DNA from: Bacillus sp. UNC41MFS5
GTDB lineage: Bacteria > Bacillota > Bacilli > Bacillales_B > DSM-18226
Assembly: GCF_000686805.1 (NCBI RefSeq)
Contig: NZ_KK366017.1
Span: 1,054,001-1,118,000 of the forward strand
Length of the DNA stretch: 64,000 nucleotides
Reading direction: 5' to 3'
Shown: positions 9,383-20,137 of the stretch, one piece after another
How positions within the stretch are numbered: the stretch's first letter is position 1
How the letters are laid out: each line of letters begins with the position of its first letter
The notes under the pieces: generated by a model
The model's database searches: none
What the model saw: only the letters and a program-made list of their open reading frames with translations
Told to the model about the DNA's origin: nothing
Program-made: the position numbers and the translations under genes

Positions 9383-10162
9383 ATGAGCGATAAAAGCATT
9401 ATATTCTTTGATATAGATGGAACTTTACTTAACCATGATAAAGAATTACCGCTTTCAACGAAAGAATCCATTTTTAAATTAAAGGAACTTGGACATGAAG
9501 TAGCTATTGCAACAGGACGAGCTCCGTTTATGTTTGAGGATCTGCGAAAAGAATTAGGGATTACTACATTTGTAAGTTATAACGGACAATACGTCGTGTT
9601 AAGAGGTGAAGAGTTATATAGAAATCCTTTAAATCCCTCAGCTATTGAAAAGTTAACAGAGGCAGCTCTTCTTAACAATCATCCGGTAGTCTTTATGGAT
9701 CACGAGGATATGAAAACGAATGTACCAGAGCATAGCTTCATTACGGAAAGTATTGCTACGTTAAAAATTAGTCGTTTTCCTTCGCATGATCCTCTTTATT
9801 ACAAAGGACGTGAGCTGTTTCAGTCTCTTCTTTTTTGTCCAGAAGGGGAAGAGAAACAATATGAACAGGAGTTTCGTGATTTTGATTTTGTGAGATGGCA
9901 TCCTGTTTCAGTCGATATAGTCCCTAATGGAGGTTCAAAAGCAAAAGGGATTGAAAAAGTAGTTGAAAAACTAGGTATTTCAAAAGAAAACCAATATGCC
10001 TTTGGTGATGGGCTTAATGATTTGGAAATGTTAACAACCATAAAAAATAGTGTAGCAATGGGAAATGCTGAAGAAAGTGTAAAGGCAGTCGCAAAATATG
10101 TGACAAAATCAGTTGACGACAATGGAATTACTCATGGTCTTCAATTGGTGGGGTTATTATAA
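9383..10162 (+). CDS. Cof-type HAD phosphatase
   Basis: Motif I is at the N-terminus, F-F-D-I-D-G-T-L-L, with the nucleophile Asp and the acid Asp two residues on. Motif II is A-T-G-R, and motif IV is G-D-G-L-N-D near residue 210. The cap lies between motifs II and III, as in class IIB (Cof) hydrolases, which dephosphorylate sugar phosphates, FMN or PLP. The 259-residue length is normal. An in-frame TTG 12 bases upstream is possible, but ATG 9383 aligns better with the family start; neither has a strong ribosome site. The gene stands alone between two terminators, and the substrate cannot be inferred. Confidence 0.85.
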   Translation: MSDKSIIFFDIDGTLLNHDKELPLSTKESIFKLKELGHEVAIATGRAPFMFEDLRKELGITTFVSYNGQYVVLRGEELYRNPLNPSAIEKLTEAALLNNHPVVFMDHEDMKTNVPEHSFITESIATLKISRFPSHDPLYYKGRELFQSLLFCPEGEEKQYEQEFRDFDFVRWHPVSVDIVPNGGSKAKGIEKVVEKLGISKENQYAFGDGLNDLEMLTTIKNSVAMGNAEESVKAVAKYVTKSVDDNGITHGLQLVGLL

Positions 10163-10181
10163 CTTCATACATAGAACCTAT

Positions 10182-10240
10182 AATAAACCGAAAAAAATTG
10201 AAGTTTTTATTCAAAACTTCATATTTTTCGGTTTATTTTT
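10182..10240. terminator. Long bidirectional terminator
   Basis: AATAAACCGAAAAA ... TTTTTCGGTTTATT, with inner GAAGTTTT/AAAACTTC, makes a nearly perfect stem of more than 20 bp with A-tract and T-tract on both sides. It separates the convergent HAD gene and the 10248-10559 gene. Confidence 0.85.
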
Positions 10241-10247
10241 TATCCTG

Positions 10248-10559
10248 CTAAACATTTTTTCTTGCTGAATATTCACCAAGCCATTCAGGGATTGTATTTC
10301 GTTGGTCAGATTTCCATTCTCGTTTAATTCTCTCCCGTCCGGGGAAATCATTTTCTTCAGAAGTGAATACAGCGATATCAGCAAATGCAGGCGGAAATGG
10401 ACTTTTTCGAATGTGGTTTTTCACCCTGGCCATTACTTTTTCATAATCCATGTCAGAACAAAATTGGAACCATTGCTGGACCGTCTCGTACTTAAATACG
10501 CAGTTGGGATATACCGATTCTATAAGTATTAAAAGTTCAACTACCTCTTCCTTTGTCAT
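10248..10559 (-). CDS. Phage-type replicative helicase loader/inhibitor (G39P-like)
   Basis: The 103-residue protein begins M-T-K-E-E-V-V-E-L-L and continues with a helical segment Y-P-N-C-V-F-K, then V-Q-Q-W, K-V-M-A-R-V-K-N-H and S-P-F-P-P-A-F-A-D-I. This pattern fits the G39P/loader-inhibitor family, in which a phage protein binds the replicative helicase, followed by a charged, flexible tail. I chose ATG 10559 because GAGGAGGAATCACA lies directly upstream; an upstream in-frame ATG lacks a ribosome site. No other phage gene is nearby, so it is either a prophage relic or a domesticated gene. The assignment comes from pattern recognition, not a database search. Confidence 0.55.
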   Translation of the reverse strand: MTKEEVVELLILIESVYPNCVFKYETVQQWFQFCSDMDYEKVMARVKNHIRKSPFPPAFADIAVFTSEENDFPGRERIKREWKSDQRNTIPEWLGEYSARKNV

Positions 10560-10696
10560 TGTGATTCCTCCTCTAACACATTTTCCCTTCATGAATCTAC
10601 CGTTCCATCCAGTCGGGCATGGTTGTTGCCGTTTATCTCCGCTACTAGTATTGTCTTGATGGTCTTACCTCAAAACAAATATCAACACAGAAATGG

Positions 10697-10725
10697 TTGA
10701 AACTAAAAATAAGTTGTGGTATTAT
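10697..10725 (+). promoter_or_regulatory. Sigma-A promoter of the yhgE-like gene
   Basis: -35 TTGAAA (10697-10702), a 17-base spacer and -10 TATTAT (10720-10725). It lies about 140 bases upstream of the gene. Confidence 0.65.
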
Positions 10726-10740
10726 AACAAAGTCAAATAA

Positions 10741-10822
10741 ATGACTAAAAAACTAAAATGGTCAACCAGGAGAAAACATTCTTTTTTTTATCCTAAAATG
10801 ACTAAATGGGGATTATAGTCAT
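10741..10822 (+). promoter_or_regulatory. Repeated operator-like ATGACTA motifs
   Basis: ATGACTA occurs at 10741-10747 and 10798-10804, and its inverse TAGTCAT at 10816-10822. The last two form an inverted repeat with an 11-base spacer. All lie between the promoter and the start codon, where a repressor would block transcription. YhgE-type genes often sit beside TetR-family regulators, but none is adjacent here. Confidence 0.5.
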
Positions 10823-10863
10823 AACGGGCCGAGATGTGAAGTAGAATGAATGAGGTGAGTTAC

Positions 10864-13200
10864 ATGAGATTTTTCCCTTCTGTGAAAAGTGAATTTCTGC
10901 GGATTATTCGCACGCGTAAATTATTAATCGCCATTATCGGTGTGATGACGATTCCGGTTCTTTACAGTGGAACCTATTTATGGGCCTTTTGGGATCCATA
11001 TTCTCATTTGGACAGAATGCCTGTGGCGATTGTCAATAATGACCAGGGTGCCGAGTACAATGGAGAGCAGATAACAGTTGGCAGGGATTTAGTTGAGAAC
11101 TTGAAAGAGAAAAAAACTTTTAATTGGAATTTTGTCAGTACAAAAAAGGCTAAACAAGGGTTAAAGAATCAAGATTATTATTTGGAAATTGAAATTCCAA
11201 AAGATTTTTCAAAAAATGCAACGACGCTGCAAAGTGAAAATCCCAAAAAACTAAATCTGATCTATACCGTTAATGAAGGAAATAACTATTTATCATCCAA
11301 AATCGGCGATTCGGCTGTTGAAAAAATCAAAGAAGCCGTATCCGAATCCGTAACGAAAACATATGCGGAATCTATGTTTGACAGTTTAAAAGATGTCGCT
11401 AAAGGGTTGAACAAGGCAAGTGACGGTGCAGGGGAACTTTCAAACGGGATGGCAAAAGCCAAAGAAGGGGCCAGCAGTTTATCAGATGGAATTACATCTG
11501 CTAACAGCGGTGCAGAAAAATTAGCGAATGGTGCAAAAACAGTGGACGATGGCGCCAAGACGATCAAGCAAAACCTTGAGGTTTTAGCAGATAAATCTGT
11601 TGCTTTTTCAAATGGAGTTGTTTCAGCTTCATCGGGTTCAGAGCAGCTCCAAGGCGGATTGCAGCAATTCAGCACTGGCCTCACCCAAATGAAAGATGCC
11701 AATACAAAGCTGTTAGCAGGTGCGAAAAAAGCGGAGGATGGCACGAAGCAATTATCTGATGGTCTAACATCTGCAGCAGAAAATGTTCCTAGTCTGCAAA
11801 AAGGGTCAAAGCAAATCGTTAATGGTTCTGAGCAGCTCTCAGCTTCCTTAGATAGCTGGAAGACAGGAGCAGACCAAACAAAGTCAGGTGCAGATACGGT
11901 CAGTCAAGGACTTCAGCAGCTGCTCGATGAAGTAAGTAGCATGGAAGAAAATACGAATGATCCAACAGAAAAGGGAAAACTGAATGCTTTAAAGGATAGC
12001 CTGACCAAATTGTCAAGAGGCAGCCAGCAGGTGGCTTCTGGTGTAGGAGATTTGTCTAGCAGTGCTGAGCAGATAAAACAAGGCTCCGATTCATTAGCCG
12101 CAGGTGCTAATCAGTTGAATCAAGGTCAACAGAAATTGGCTGATGGTATTACCCAATTATCGGGCGGGGCTAATCAGGTATTAAACGGTCAAGAACAGTT
12201 AAAGCAAGGACTTACCCTGTTTGGTGCTAAGATTGATGAAGCACAAAAAGGATTCGGTCAAATTGAAAGTGGTTCAAGCAGCCTAACTGCTGGGTTAGGG
12301 AAATTATCATCCAGCTCCACTTTATTGAAAGAAGGGACAAATAAGTTAGCACAGGGCGCAAATAAATTAGCATCTGGCACCACATCGCTTTATCAGGGAG
12401 AAAAAGACTTAAATAACGGCATGTCCACCCTTGCGAGTGGTTCGAAGGAATTAAACAGCGGGATGACAAAACTTACGGATGGCTCGCAAGAATTAAGCAA
12501 TCAATTGGCAGACGGAGCTAAAGATGCCAGTGATGTAAAAGCCAATAACAAAGTTTATGATATGTTTGCAAAACCAGTCAATCTTGAAGAAAACAAAATG
12601 AATCATGTCCCAAATTATGGTAGTGGATTAGCACCATATTTCTTATCACTTAGTCTTTTTGTAGGTGCACTTATGCTCTCCGTTATTTTTCCAATGTTTC
12701 AACCAGCAACGGAACCAAAGAGCGGTTTTAGTTGGTTTATCGGAAAAACTGGGGTAATTTTAGCTGTAGGAATTGGCCAGGCGCTATTAGTCGACGCGGT
12801 CATGTTGTTAGGTCTCGGGCTCGAGGTGAAGAGTGTTCCATATTTCATCATGTTAAGCATCTTTACGAGCTGGGCATTCTTAGCCATCATTCAATTCCTT
12901 GTTACAGTTCTTGATAATCCGGGACGTTTCTTAGCGGTTATTATCTTGATATTGCAGCTAACAGGCAGTGCAGGAACGTACCCGATTGAACTAGGTCCAA
13001 CATTCCTGCAAAATATAATGAAATACTTACCAATGACCTATTCGATTTCTGGCTTCAGGTCGATTATCTCAACCGGTGATTTTGGTTATATGTGGAATAA
13101 TATCGGGCACATTGCGATTTTCTTTGTTTTATTCCTGATTGCAACTTTGACATTTTTTATCGTTAAATTCAAAAGAAAGTCTCCATTACAGGTACAGTAA
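10864..13200 (+). CDS. YhgE/Pip-family membrane protein
   Basis: The protein has about 778 residues. One membrane helix near the N-terminus is followed by a large extracytoplasmic region, with the typical W-A-F-W-D-P-Y segment and many tandem helical repeats of the form L-x-x-G-x-x-x-L-x-x-G. Five to six membrane helices occupy the last 200 residues. This is the layout of YhgE, phage-infection protein (Pip) and related ESX/type VII-associated proteins. Pip is a phage receptor in Lactococcus; the general role is unclear. ATG 10864 has GAGGTGAG just upstream, better than the ATG at 10846. Confidence 0.8.
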   Translation: MRFFPSVKSEFLRIIRTRKLLIAIIGVMTIPVLYSGTYLWAFWDPYSHLDRMPVAIVNNDQGAEYNGEQITVGRDLVENLKEKKTFNWNFVSTKKAKQGLKNQDYYLEIEIPKDFSKNATTLQSENPKKLNLIYTVNEGNNYLSSKIGDSAVEKIKEAVSESVTKTYAESMFDSLKDVAKGLNKASDGAGELSNGMAKAKEGASSLSDGITSANSGAEKLANGAKTVDDGAKTIKQNLEVLADKSVAFSNGVVSASSGSEQLQGGLQQFSTGLTQMKDANTKLLAGAKKAEDGTKQLSDGLTSAAENVPSLQKGSKQIVNGSEQLSASLDSWKTGADQTKSGADTVSQGLQQLLDEVSSMEENTNDPTEKGKLNALKDSLTKLSRGSQQVASGVGDLSSSAEQIKQGSDSLAAGANQLNQGQQKLADGITQLSGGANQVLNGQEQLKQGLTLFGAKIDEAQKGFGQIESGSSSLTAGLGKLSSSSTLLKEGTNKLAQGANKLASGTTSLYQGEKDLNNGMSTLASGSKELNSGMTKLTDGSQELSNQLADGAKDASDVKANNKVYDMFAKPVNLEENKMNHVPNYGSGLAPYFLSLSLFVGALMLSVIFPMFQPATEPKSGFSWFIGKTGVILAVGIGQALLVDAVMLLGLGLEVKSVPYFIMLSIFTSWAFLAIIQFLVTVLDNPGRFLAVIILILQLTGSAGTYPIELGPTFLQNIMKYLPMTYSISGFRSIISTGDFGYMWNNIGHIAIFFVLFLIATLTFFIVKFKRKSPLQVQ

Positions 13201-13232
13201 TCTTTAATATAGGGAGGTAGGACCTTTTAAAC

Positions 13233-14603
<1,371 letters not shown>

Positions 14604-14654
14604 CTAATCCCCATATCATTAAGATTCAAGTATATAAAAAAATACCTATAGATA

Positions 14655-14691
14655 ATACACTCTTTTTCAAGTGTCTTATCTATAGGTACCA
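14655..14691 (-). repeat. Right terminal inverted repeat of the IS3-family element
   Basis: It pairs with 13233-13269. On the plus strand it ends GGTACCA at 14685-14691. Confidence 0.8.
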
Positions 14692-14696
14692 TATTA

Positions 14697-14720
14697 TTTT
14701 AAAGGCCTGCCTCTTTTTTT
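14697..14720 (+). terminator. Right half of the yhgE terminator split by the IS
   Basis: TTTTAAAGGCCTGCCTC followed by seven T residues pairs with GAGGTAGGACCTTTTAAA at 13214-13231, left of the IS. Without the IS the two halves would form a long stem with a loop of about seven bases, 14 bases after the yhgE stop. The element therefore entered the loop. Confidence 0.75.
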
Positions 14721-14743
14721 GCCATCTGGCAGATTGGAACAGA

Positions 14744-15655
14744 TTAATTTCGAAACTCATTTAATCTTTCATACGTTTCAAGCAAGAAATCATAAAACAA
14801 TGCTTCGGTTGGAAGCAGTTTACGTTGGGTAGGGTAGATGACACCGACTGTTCGTGTGAGGTTCGCATCGGATATTGGAATAACGACTGTGGACCGTGGT
14901 GTGTTATCTACCAATGTCATCTCAGGCATCAATGCTACACCTAAGCCTGCAGAGACTAACCCTTTTAATGCATCAATATCTTTTCCTTCAAAGGCGATTT
15001 GTGGAGAAAAACCTGCATCATTACATGCTTGAACCACTTGTTCACGAAATACAAACCCTTCAGGAAGGACACAAAATGAATCATTCCTTAAATCCCGCAG
15101 CCGAATTGTTTTCCAATCAGATAGTGGATGATGAAGGGGGATAAGGGCAACGATATTTTCTGTAAATAACGTAGCTCCTTTGATTTTTTTCTCTTTATCC
15201 TGATTGGGCATGGGTGCAATCATGGCCAAATTAAATTCTCCATTTACCACACCATCAATTAAATCATAATAAAGGGCATTGCTCATTTGAAATTTCGCGT
15301 CTGGGTACCGAGTACGAAAAGCGTAAATGATGGAAGGCAATGTATGGGCCGCCATGCTAATAGGGAATGCAATTCGTACAGTTCCTTTTTCAGGATTTAA
15401 ATTTTCTTCTACTTCTCTCTTTGCATCCTCCATCAAATACCATACATGTTGCATCCGTTCATAAAAAATTCTGCCTAGAGGGGTTAACTTTACACTCCTT
15501 CCCTCACGTATAAAGAGTTTTACACCTAATTCGTCTTCTAAATTGAAGATTTGTCTGCTAACGGAAGATTGGGCAACATGCAAGGCATCTGCTGCTTCAG
15601 TTACATGCTCTCTTTTTGCCACTTCTAGAAAATATTGAATTTGCCTTGTCTCCAT
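14744..15655 (-). CDS. gltC: LysR-family regulator, GltC-like
   Basis: The 303-residue protein starts M-E-T-R-Q-I-Q-Y-F-L-E-V-A with a LysR helix-turn-helix (A-A-D-A-L-H-V-A-Q-S-S-V-S-R-Q-I, about residues 19-34) and a periplasmic-binding-type effector domain. Similarity to Bacillus GltC extends through segments such as R-E-H-V-T-E-A-A-D, V-A-L-I-P-L-H-H-P-L and L-K-G-L-V-S-A-G-L-G-V. GltC controls glutamate synthase by sensing 2-oxoglutarate and glutamate. Here the divergent neighbour is glutamate dehydrogenase, so it probably governs gdhA; whether it also controls gltAB is unknown. Confidence 0.75.
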   Translation of the reverse strand: METRQIQYFLEVAKREHVTEAADALHVAQSSVSRQIFNLEDELGVKLFIREGRSVKLTPLGRIFYERMQHVWYLMEDAKREVEENLNPEKGTVRIAFPISMAAHTLPSIIYAFRTRYPDAKFQMSNALYYDLIDGVVNGEFNLAMIAPMPNQDKEKKIKGATLFTENIVALIPLHHPLSDWKTIRLRDLRNDSFCVLPEGFVFREQVVQACNDAGFSPQIAFEGKDIDALKGLVSAGLGVALMPEMTLVDNTPRSTVVIPISDANLTRTVGVIYPTQRKLLPTEALFYDFLLETYERLNEFRN

Positions 15656-15672
15656 TTTTATTTCACTCCATT

Positions 15673-15693
15673 TTAATGCGTTAAACGCATTAA
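15673..15693. promoter_or_regulatory. Perfect palindromic LysR-type operator between gltC-like and gdhA
   Basis: Arms TTAATGCGTT and AACGCATTAA flank a central A, giving 21 bases of perfect dyad symmetry. The core fits the T-N11-A LysR box. It starts 18 bases upstream of the gltC-like start codon, consistent with autoregulation and control of gdhA. Confidence 0.75.
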
Positions 15694-15711
15694 TTTCATC
15701 GTAAATTAAGA

Positions 15712-15739
15712 TTGAAACTATTAATTATTAAATTATAAA
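15712..15739 (+). promoter_or_regulatory. Candidate gdhA promoter
   Basis: -35 TTGAAA (15712-15717), a 16-base spacer and -10 TATAAA (15734-15739), 64 bases upstream of the gdhA start. The palindromic operator lies just upstream, a typical activator position. Confidence 0.55.
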
Positions 15740-15790
15740 ATGAAAATACACGTAAGAAAAGGGAATTTTCTTAACTTTATAATACATTAG

Positions 15791-17185
<1,395 letters not shown>

Positions 17186-17239
17186 GATATAGAATCTAGT
17201 AAAGATTTTATAGAAAAAAGATCCACTATATATATGGAC

Positions 17240-17267
17240 AAAAAAGTCACCGATTGGTGGCTTTTTG
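17240..17267 (+). terminator. Terminator of gdhA
   Basis: AAAAAGTCACC, loop GATT, GGTGGCTTTTT, 55 bases after the stop codon. Confidence 0.85.
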
Positions 17268-17381
17268 TATTTTGTGGAAACCATTTTTTATAGAAAATAC
17301 CACTAATGGACCTATCCAGAATGAGTAATTTTTCCTGCTAACTATCTGGTAAAATGTGAGAGGACAGGGGGGGATTTTTAA

Positions 17382-17843
17382 ACCGAAGAGCAGGAGGACT
17401 GGGCAGCGGAACAAGAGAAAAAGAGACGTAAACAAGGTGTCCTCTTCATTATCATTCTAGCTGTTTTGCAGACCCTTTTGATTTGTATTTGGTTTCCTAG
17501 ATGGAATATTAGTGGTGAATCATTTGCTGATGATTCCGGGGTTATTTTTGCTTTCCTTGGCACTGTTTTTATACAATTCTTCATTTACTGGTACATGCAT
17601 AAAGTCAAATGGTATGAACCCATCATACATATGGCCATCCTATATATCGGTATTATCCTTGGCCGAACACTTTCACCTGATGACCGGTCAAACTTCCATA
17701 CGGCTGTCGAAGAATATGCGGTGATGGTTATCGGTGGTTTTCTATTTTTCTTCTATGTCTATAAATTATATTCTTGGATACAAAAGATAAGAAAGAAAAG
17801 CAGGAGAAAGAAACACAAAGATGAAGTTAGTCTACTCAAATAA
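17382..17843 (+). pseudogene. Small membrane protein with no clear start, possibly frameshifted
   Basis: From 17382 the frame reads T-E-E-Q-E-D-W-A-A-E-Q-E-K-K-R-R-K-Q-G. Three to four membrane segments follow (about 17433-17490, 17530-17590, 17620-17670 and 17715-17765), then a Lys/Arg-rich tail ending at 17843. The acidic/basic N-terminal part looks coding, but a TAA at 17379 closes the frame upstream and there is no ATG, GTG or TTG before TTG 17466, which lies inside the first membrane segment. A run of seven G at 17367-17373 and an overlapping GTG-initiated frame suggest a lost or gained base upstream. AGGAGG at 17391 has no usable start after it. The family was not recognised. Confidence 0.5.
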
Positions 17844-17935
17844 ATTTAGATGTGATTTATTCAGTAAGTTCAATAATGGATATGTAATGATTAGAGGTTG
17901 AAAATCTGATCGATTTTTGCCCTTTTTTTGTGGCC

Positions 17936-17971
17936 AAAAAAAGAGGACAACCTGAGTAATAGGAAGTCCTC
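17936..17971 (-). terminator. Terminator of the multidrug exporter gene
   Basis: On the minus strand GAGGAC ... GTCCTC with a loop of 17 bases is followed by a seven-T run. It lies just downstream of the exporter stop at 17993. Confidence 0.7.
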
Positions 17972-17992
17972 ATTCATAATTAAACTTAGTCA

Positions 17993-19426
17993 TTAATGCA
18001 TTGGATTCATCGCTGAATGGTTGACGACAACTCGGCGGATGAAGAAGGCCATGGCGAGACCGACCAGCGTCACGATCATTGCAAACAAGAACACATGCTG
18101 TGAGCCCGCCGTCATAGCATTAGCCACCTCGGTCTGCTGAGTCGGTGCAGAGGAGTCATGCAAATAGTTCTCCATTCCAGTCGTAAGAATGATGATTGCG
18201 ATAGCTGTACCAATCGCACCTGCGACCTGCTGCAACGTGTTCATGACTGCTGTTCCGTGTGGGTATAGCTCAGGTGGCAGCTGGTTCAGGCCGTTGGTCT
18301 GTGCTGGCATCCACACCATGGAAATGCCGATCATTAATCCGATATGAAGGACGACGATAAAAGCGACAGATGATGTGGTCGATATGCTGGAGAAAAACCA
18401 TAACGTTACCGCAACGACAACAAGTCCGGGAATAACGAGCCACTTCGGTCCATACTTATCGAATAAACGTCCCATCCGCGGTGATAAGATGCCGTTTAGC
18501 GCGCTGCCCGGCAACAGCATGAGCCCAGCAGTAAACGCTGACAGTTTCATACCATTTTGAAGAAACATTGGCAGAATAATCATGCTCGACAAAATGATCA
18601 TCATACATGAGAGCACCATTAGTAATCCTACATTGTACATTGGATACTTGAAGACGCGCAGGTCCATCATCGGGTCGCTCATAGTCATCTGCCGTAGTGT
18701 GAACAAAACGAGCGCGATTAACCCGATAGCAATCGAAGTAATCACGACTGTGCTGGTCCAACCCTCGGATCCTTCTCCTGCTTTGCTGAAACCAAAGACA
18801 ACCCCTCCGAAGCCGATGGTTGATAATACCACGGACAATAAGTCAATCCGAGGCTTTGTTACATCGGTGACATTTTCCAAATATTTCAGCCCTACCAACA
18901 GCCCAATAACCAAAAACGGCAGCGAGAGCCAGAAGATGTAGTGCCATGTAAAATATTCGATTAGGAGACCTGCAACAGTTGGGCCAGTTGCCGGCGCGAA
19001 CATGATGACAAGTCCGACGAAGCCCATCGCGGCTCCACGCTTCTCGGGTGGATACACGACGAGGATCGTATTGAACATGAGCGGAATCAAAAGACCCATG
19101 CCTGCCGCCTGTAGAACGCGAGCAACCATAAGCATTTCAAAGTTGAACGCGAGCGCCGCAATGACTGTGCCGACAATAGAGCTCGCAAGCGAACCGATAA
19201 ACAATTGCCTCGTTGTAAACCATTGTAGCAGCAGCCCCGTCATCGGCATTAGAATGCCGAGAGTAAGCAAAAATCCCGTCGTCAACCACTGTGCGGTTGC
19301 AGCCGAAATTTGAAACACATCCATTAAATTACTAATCGCAATGTTAAGTGCCGTCTCGCTGAACATACCAACAAAACCGCAAATGAGCAGCGAAGCCATG
19401 ATGGCACGCGTGTTATATTGCTTCAT
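17993..19426 (-). CDS. DHA2-family 14-TM drug:H+ antiporter (LmrB/EmrB type)
   Basis: The 477-residue major facilitator has 13-14 hydrophobic segments. DHA2 motifs are visible: L-N-I-A-I-S-N-L near the N-terminus, W-L-T-T-G-F-L-L-T, a motif C-like G-P-T-V-A-G-L, and W-H-Y-I-F-W-L-S-L-P. Such proteins export lincosamides, dyes and other amphiphiles. The codons are clearly richer in G and C than those of the neighbouring genes (for example GCG, CGC, GTC), which suggests recent transfer. AGAAGGGG precedes the ATG. The nearest decayed regulator, at 19879, is of another class. Confidence 0.85.
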   Translation of the reverse strand: MKQYNTRAIMASLLICGFVGMFSETALNIAISNLMDVFQISAATAQWLTTGFLLTLGILMPMTGLLLQWFTTRQLFIGSLASSIVGTVIAALAFNFEMLMVARVLQAAGMGLLIPLMFNTILVVYPPEKRGAAMGFVGLVIMFAPATGPTVAGLLIEYFTWHYIFWLSLPFLVIGLLVGLKYLENVTDVTKPRIDLLSVVLSTIGFGGVVFGFSKAGEGSEGWTSTVVITSIAIGLIALVLFTLRQMTMSDPMMDLRVFKYPMYNVGLLMVLSCMMIILSSMIILPMFLQNGMKLSAFTAGLMLLPGSALNGILSPRMGRLFDKYGPKWLVIPGLVVVAVTLWFFSSISTTSSVAFIVVLHIGLMIGISMVWMPAQTNGLNQLPPELYPHGTAVMNTLQQVAGAIGTAIAIIILTTGMENYLHDSSAPTQQTEVANAMTAGSQHVFLFAMIVTLVGLAMAFFIRRVVVNHSAMNPMH

Positions 19427-19878
19427 TAACCATACCCCTTCTCTCTCTTGAAAAATTTCTATATACGTTCCTCTATAATCGGTCCGTTATTTGATACAAT
19501 ACATGTCAAAAATCTCCTAGTCAATAAATGAGTTTGTTGAATTTTTGTAACAAAAGTTACCGAATCATTTTATTGGAAAATATACTGCAAGTAACGAAAT
19601 TTTTTCATTACCCAATACAAAAGATAAAAAAATCTTGTGTTAAATTATTAATCTTATCTTAGAAAGTAAAACAAAATCTTAGAAAAACTAGAGAGAGAAT
19701 TAGGTCTTTTAGGATAATTAATTAAAGGGAATCCAAAATTCTATCAAATATAACCTTGGACTGTTTACGGAGATTGAATACAAAGAAGATAAATCTATTA
19801 AAATCTAAAAAGAAAATTGAACTCACTGGTATAGGGTTTACATTTTTCATAGTATCAATTGAATGTCATTAATTTTTT
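19427..19878. other. AT-rich intergenic stretch without recognised genes
   Basis: No intact gene was found. The first 100 bases should hold the promoter of the minus-strand exporter (TTGACA read on the minus strand near 19503-19508). The remainder is probably decayed coding DNA upstream of the regulator remnant. Confidence 0.35.
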
Positions 19879-20042
19879 GACCCTGCTTTGAGTGACAGAA
19901 AAGGAGATCTTCCATTCCTCGTACAGAAATTAATTGAAATGCACTAAAAGAGTCAAAAGGAAACAAAACCAAGGCTGCTAAAAAGCTCGGCATCGCTAGG
20001 TCAACTTTATATGAAAAGATGTATCAGTATCAATTACTTTAA
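19879..20042 (+). pseudogene. Remnant of a sigma-54-dependent (EBP) transcription activator
   Basis: Two fragments in different frames match the end of enhancer-binding proteins. From 19879 the frame reads D-P-A-L-S-D-R-K-G-D-L-P-F-L-V-Q-K-L-I-E, resembling the end of the AAA+ domain (R-x-x-D-I-P-x-L-V). From 19941 to the stop at 20040-20042 it reads A-L-K-E-S-K-G-N-K-T-K-A-A-K-K-L-G-I-A-R, then S-T-L-Y-E-K, a Fis-type helix-turn-helix. The region between has been deleted and the frame shifted. The whole N-terminus is missing. The regulator may once have controlled the neighbouring aromatic-acid or hydroxyacid genes. Confidence 0.75.
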
Positions 20043-20102
20043 GGTTCCATATATCATAGTGTTAGAATGTATCTCGTTCTATTTTAGCAGTTACAAGCAA
20101 TG

Positions 20103-20132
20103 AGTCTCCCTTTTTCAAGGGAGACTTTTATT
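20103..20132 (+). terminator. Terminator of the decayed regulator
   Basis: AGTCTCCC, loop TTTTTCAA, GGGAGACT followed by a T-rich tail (TTTTATT). It lies just after the regulator remnant and just before the convergent transporter stop. Confidence 0.75.
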
Positions 20133-20137
20133 ATCCA

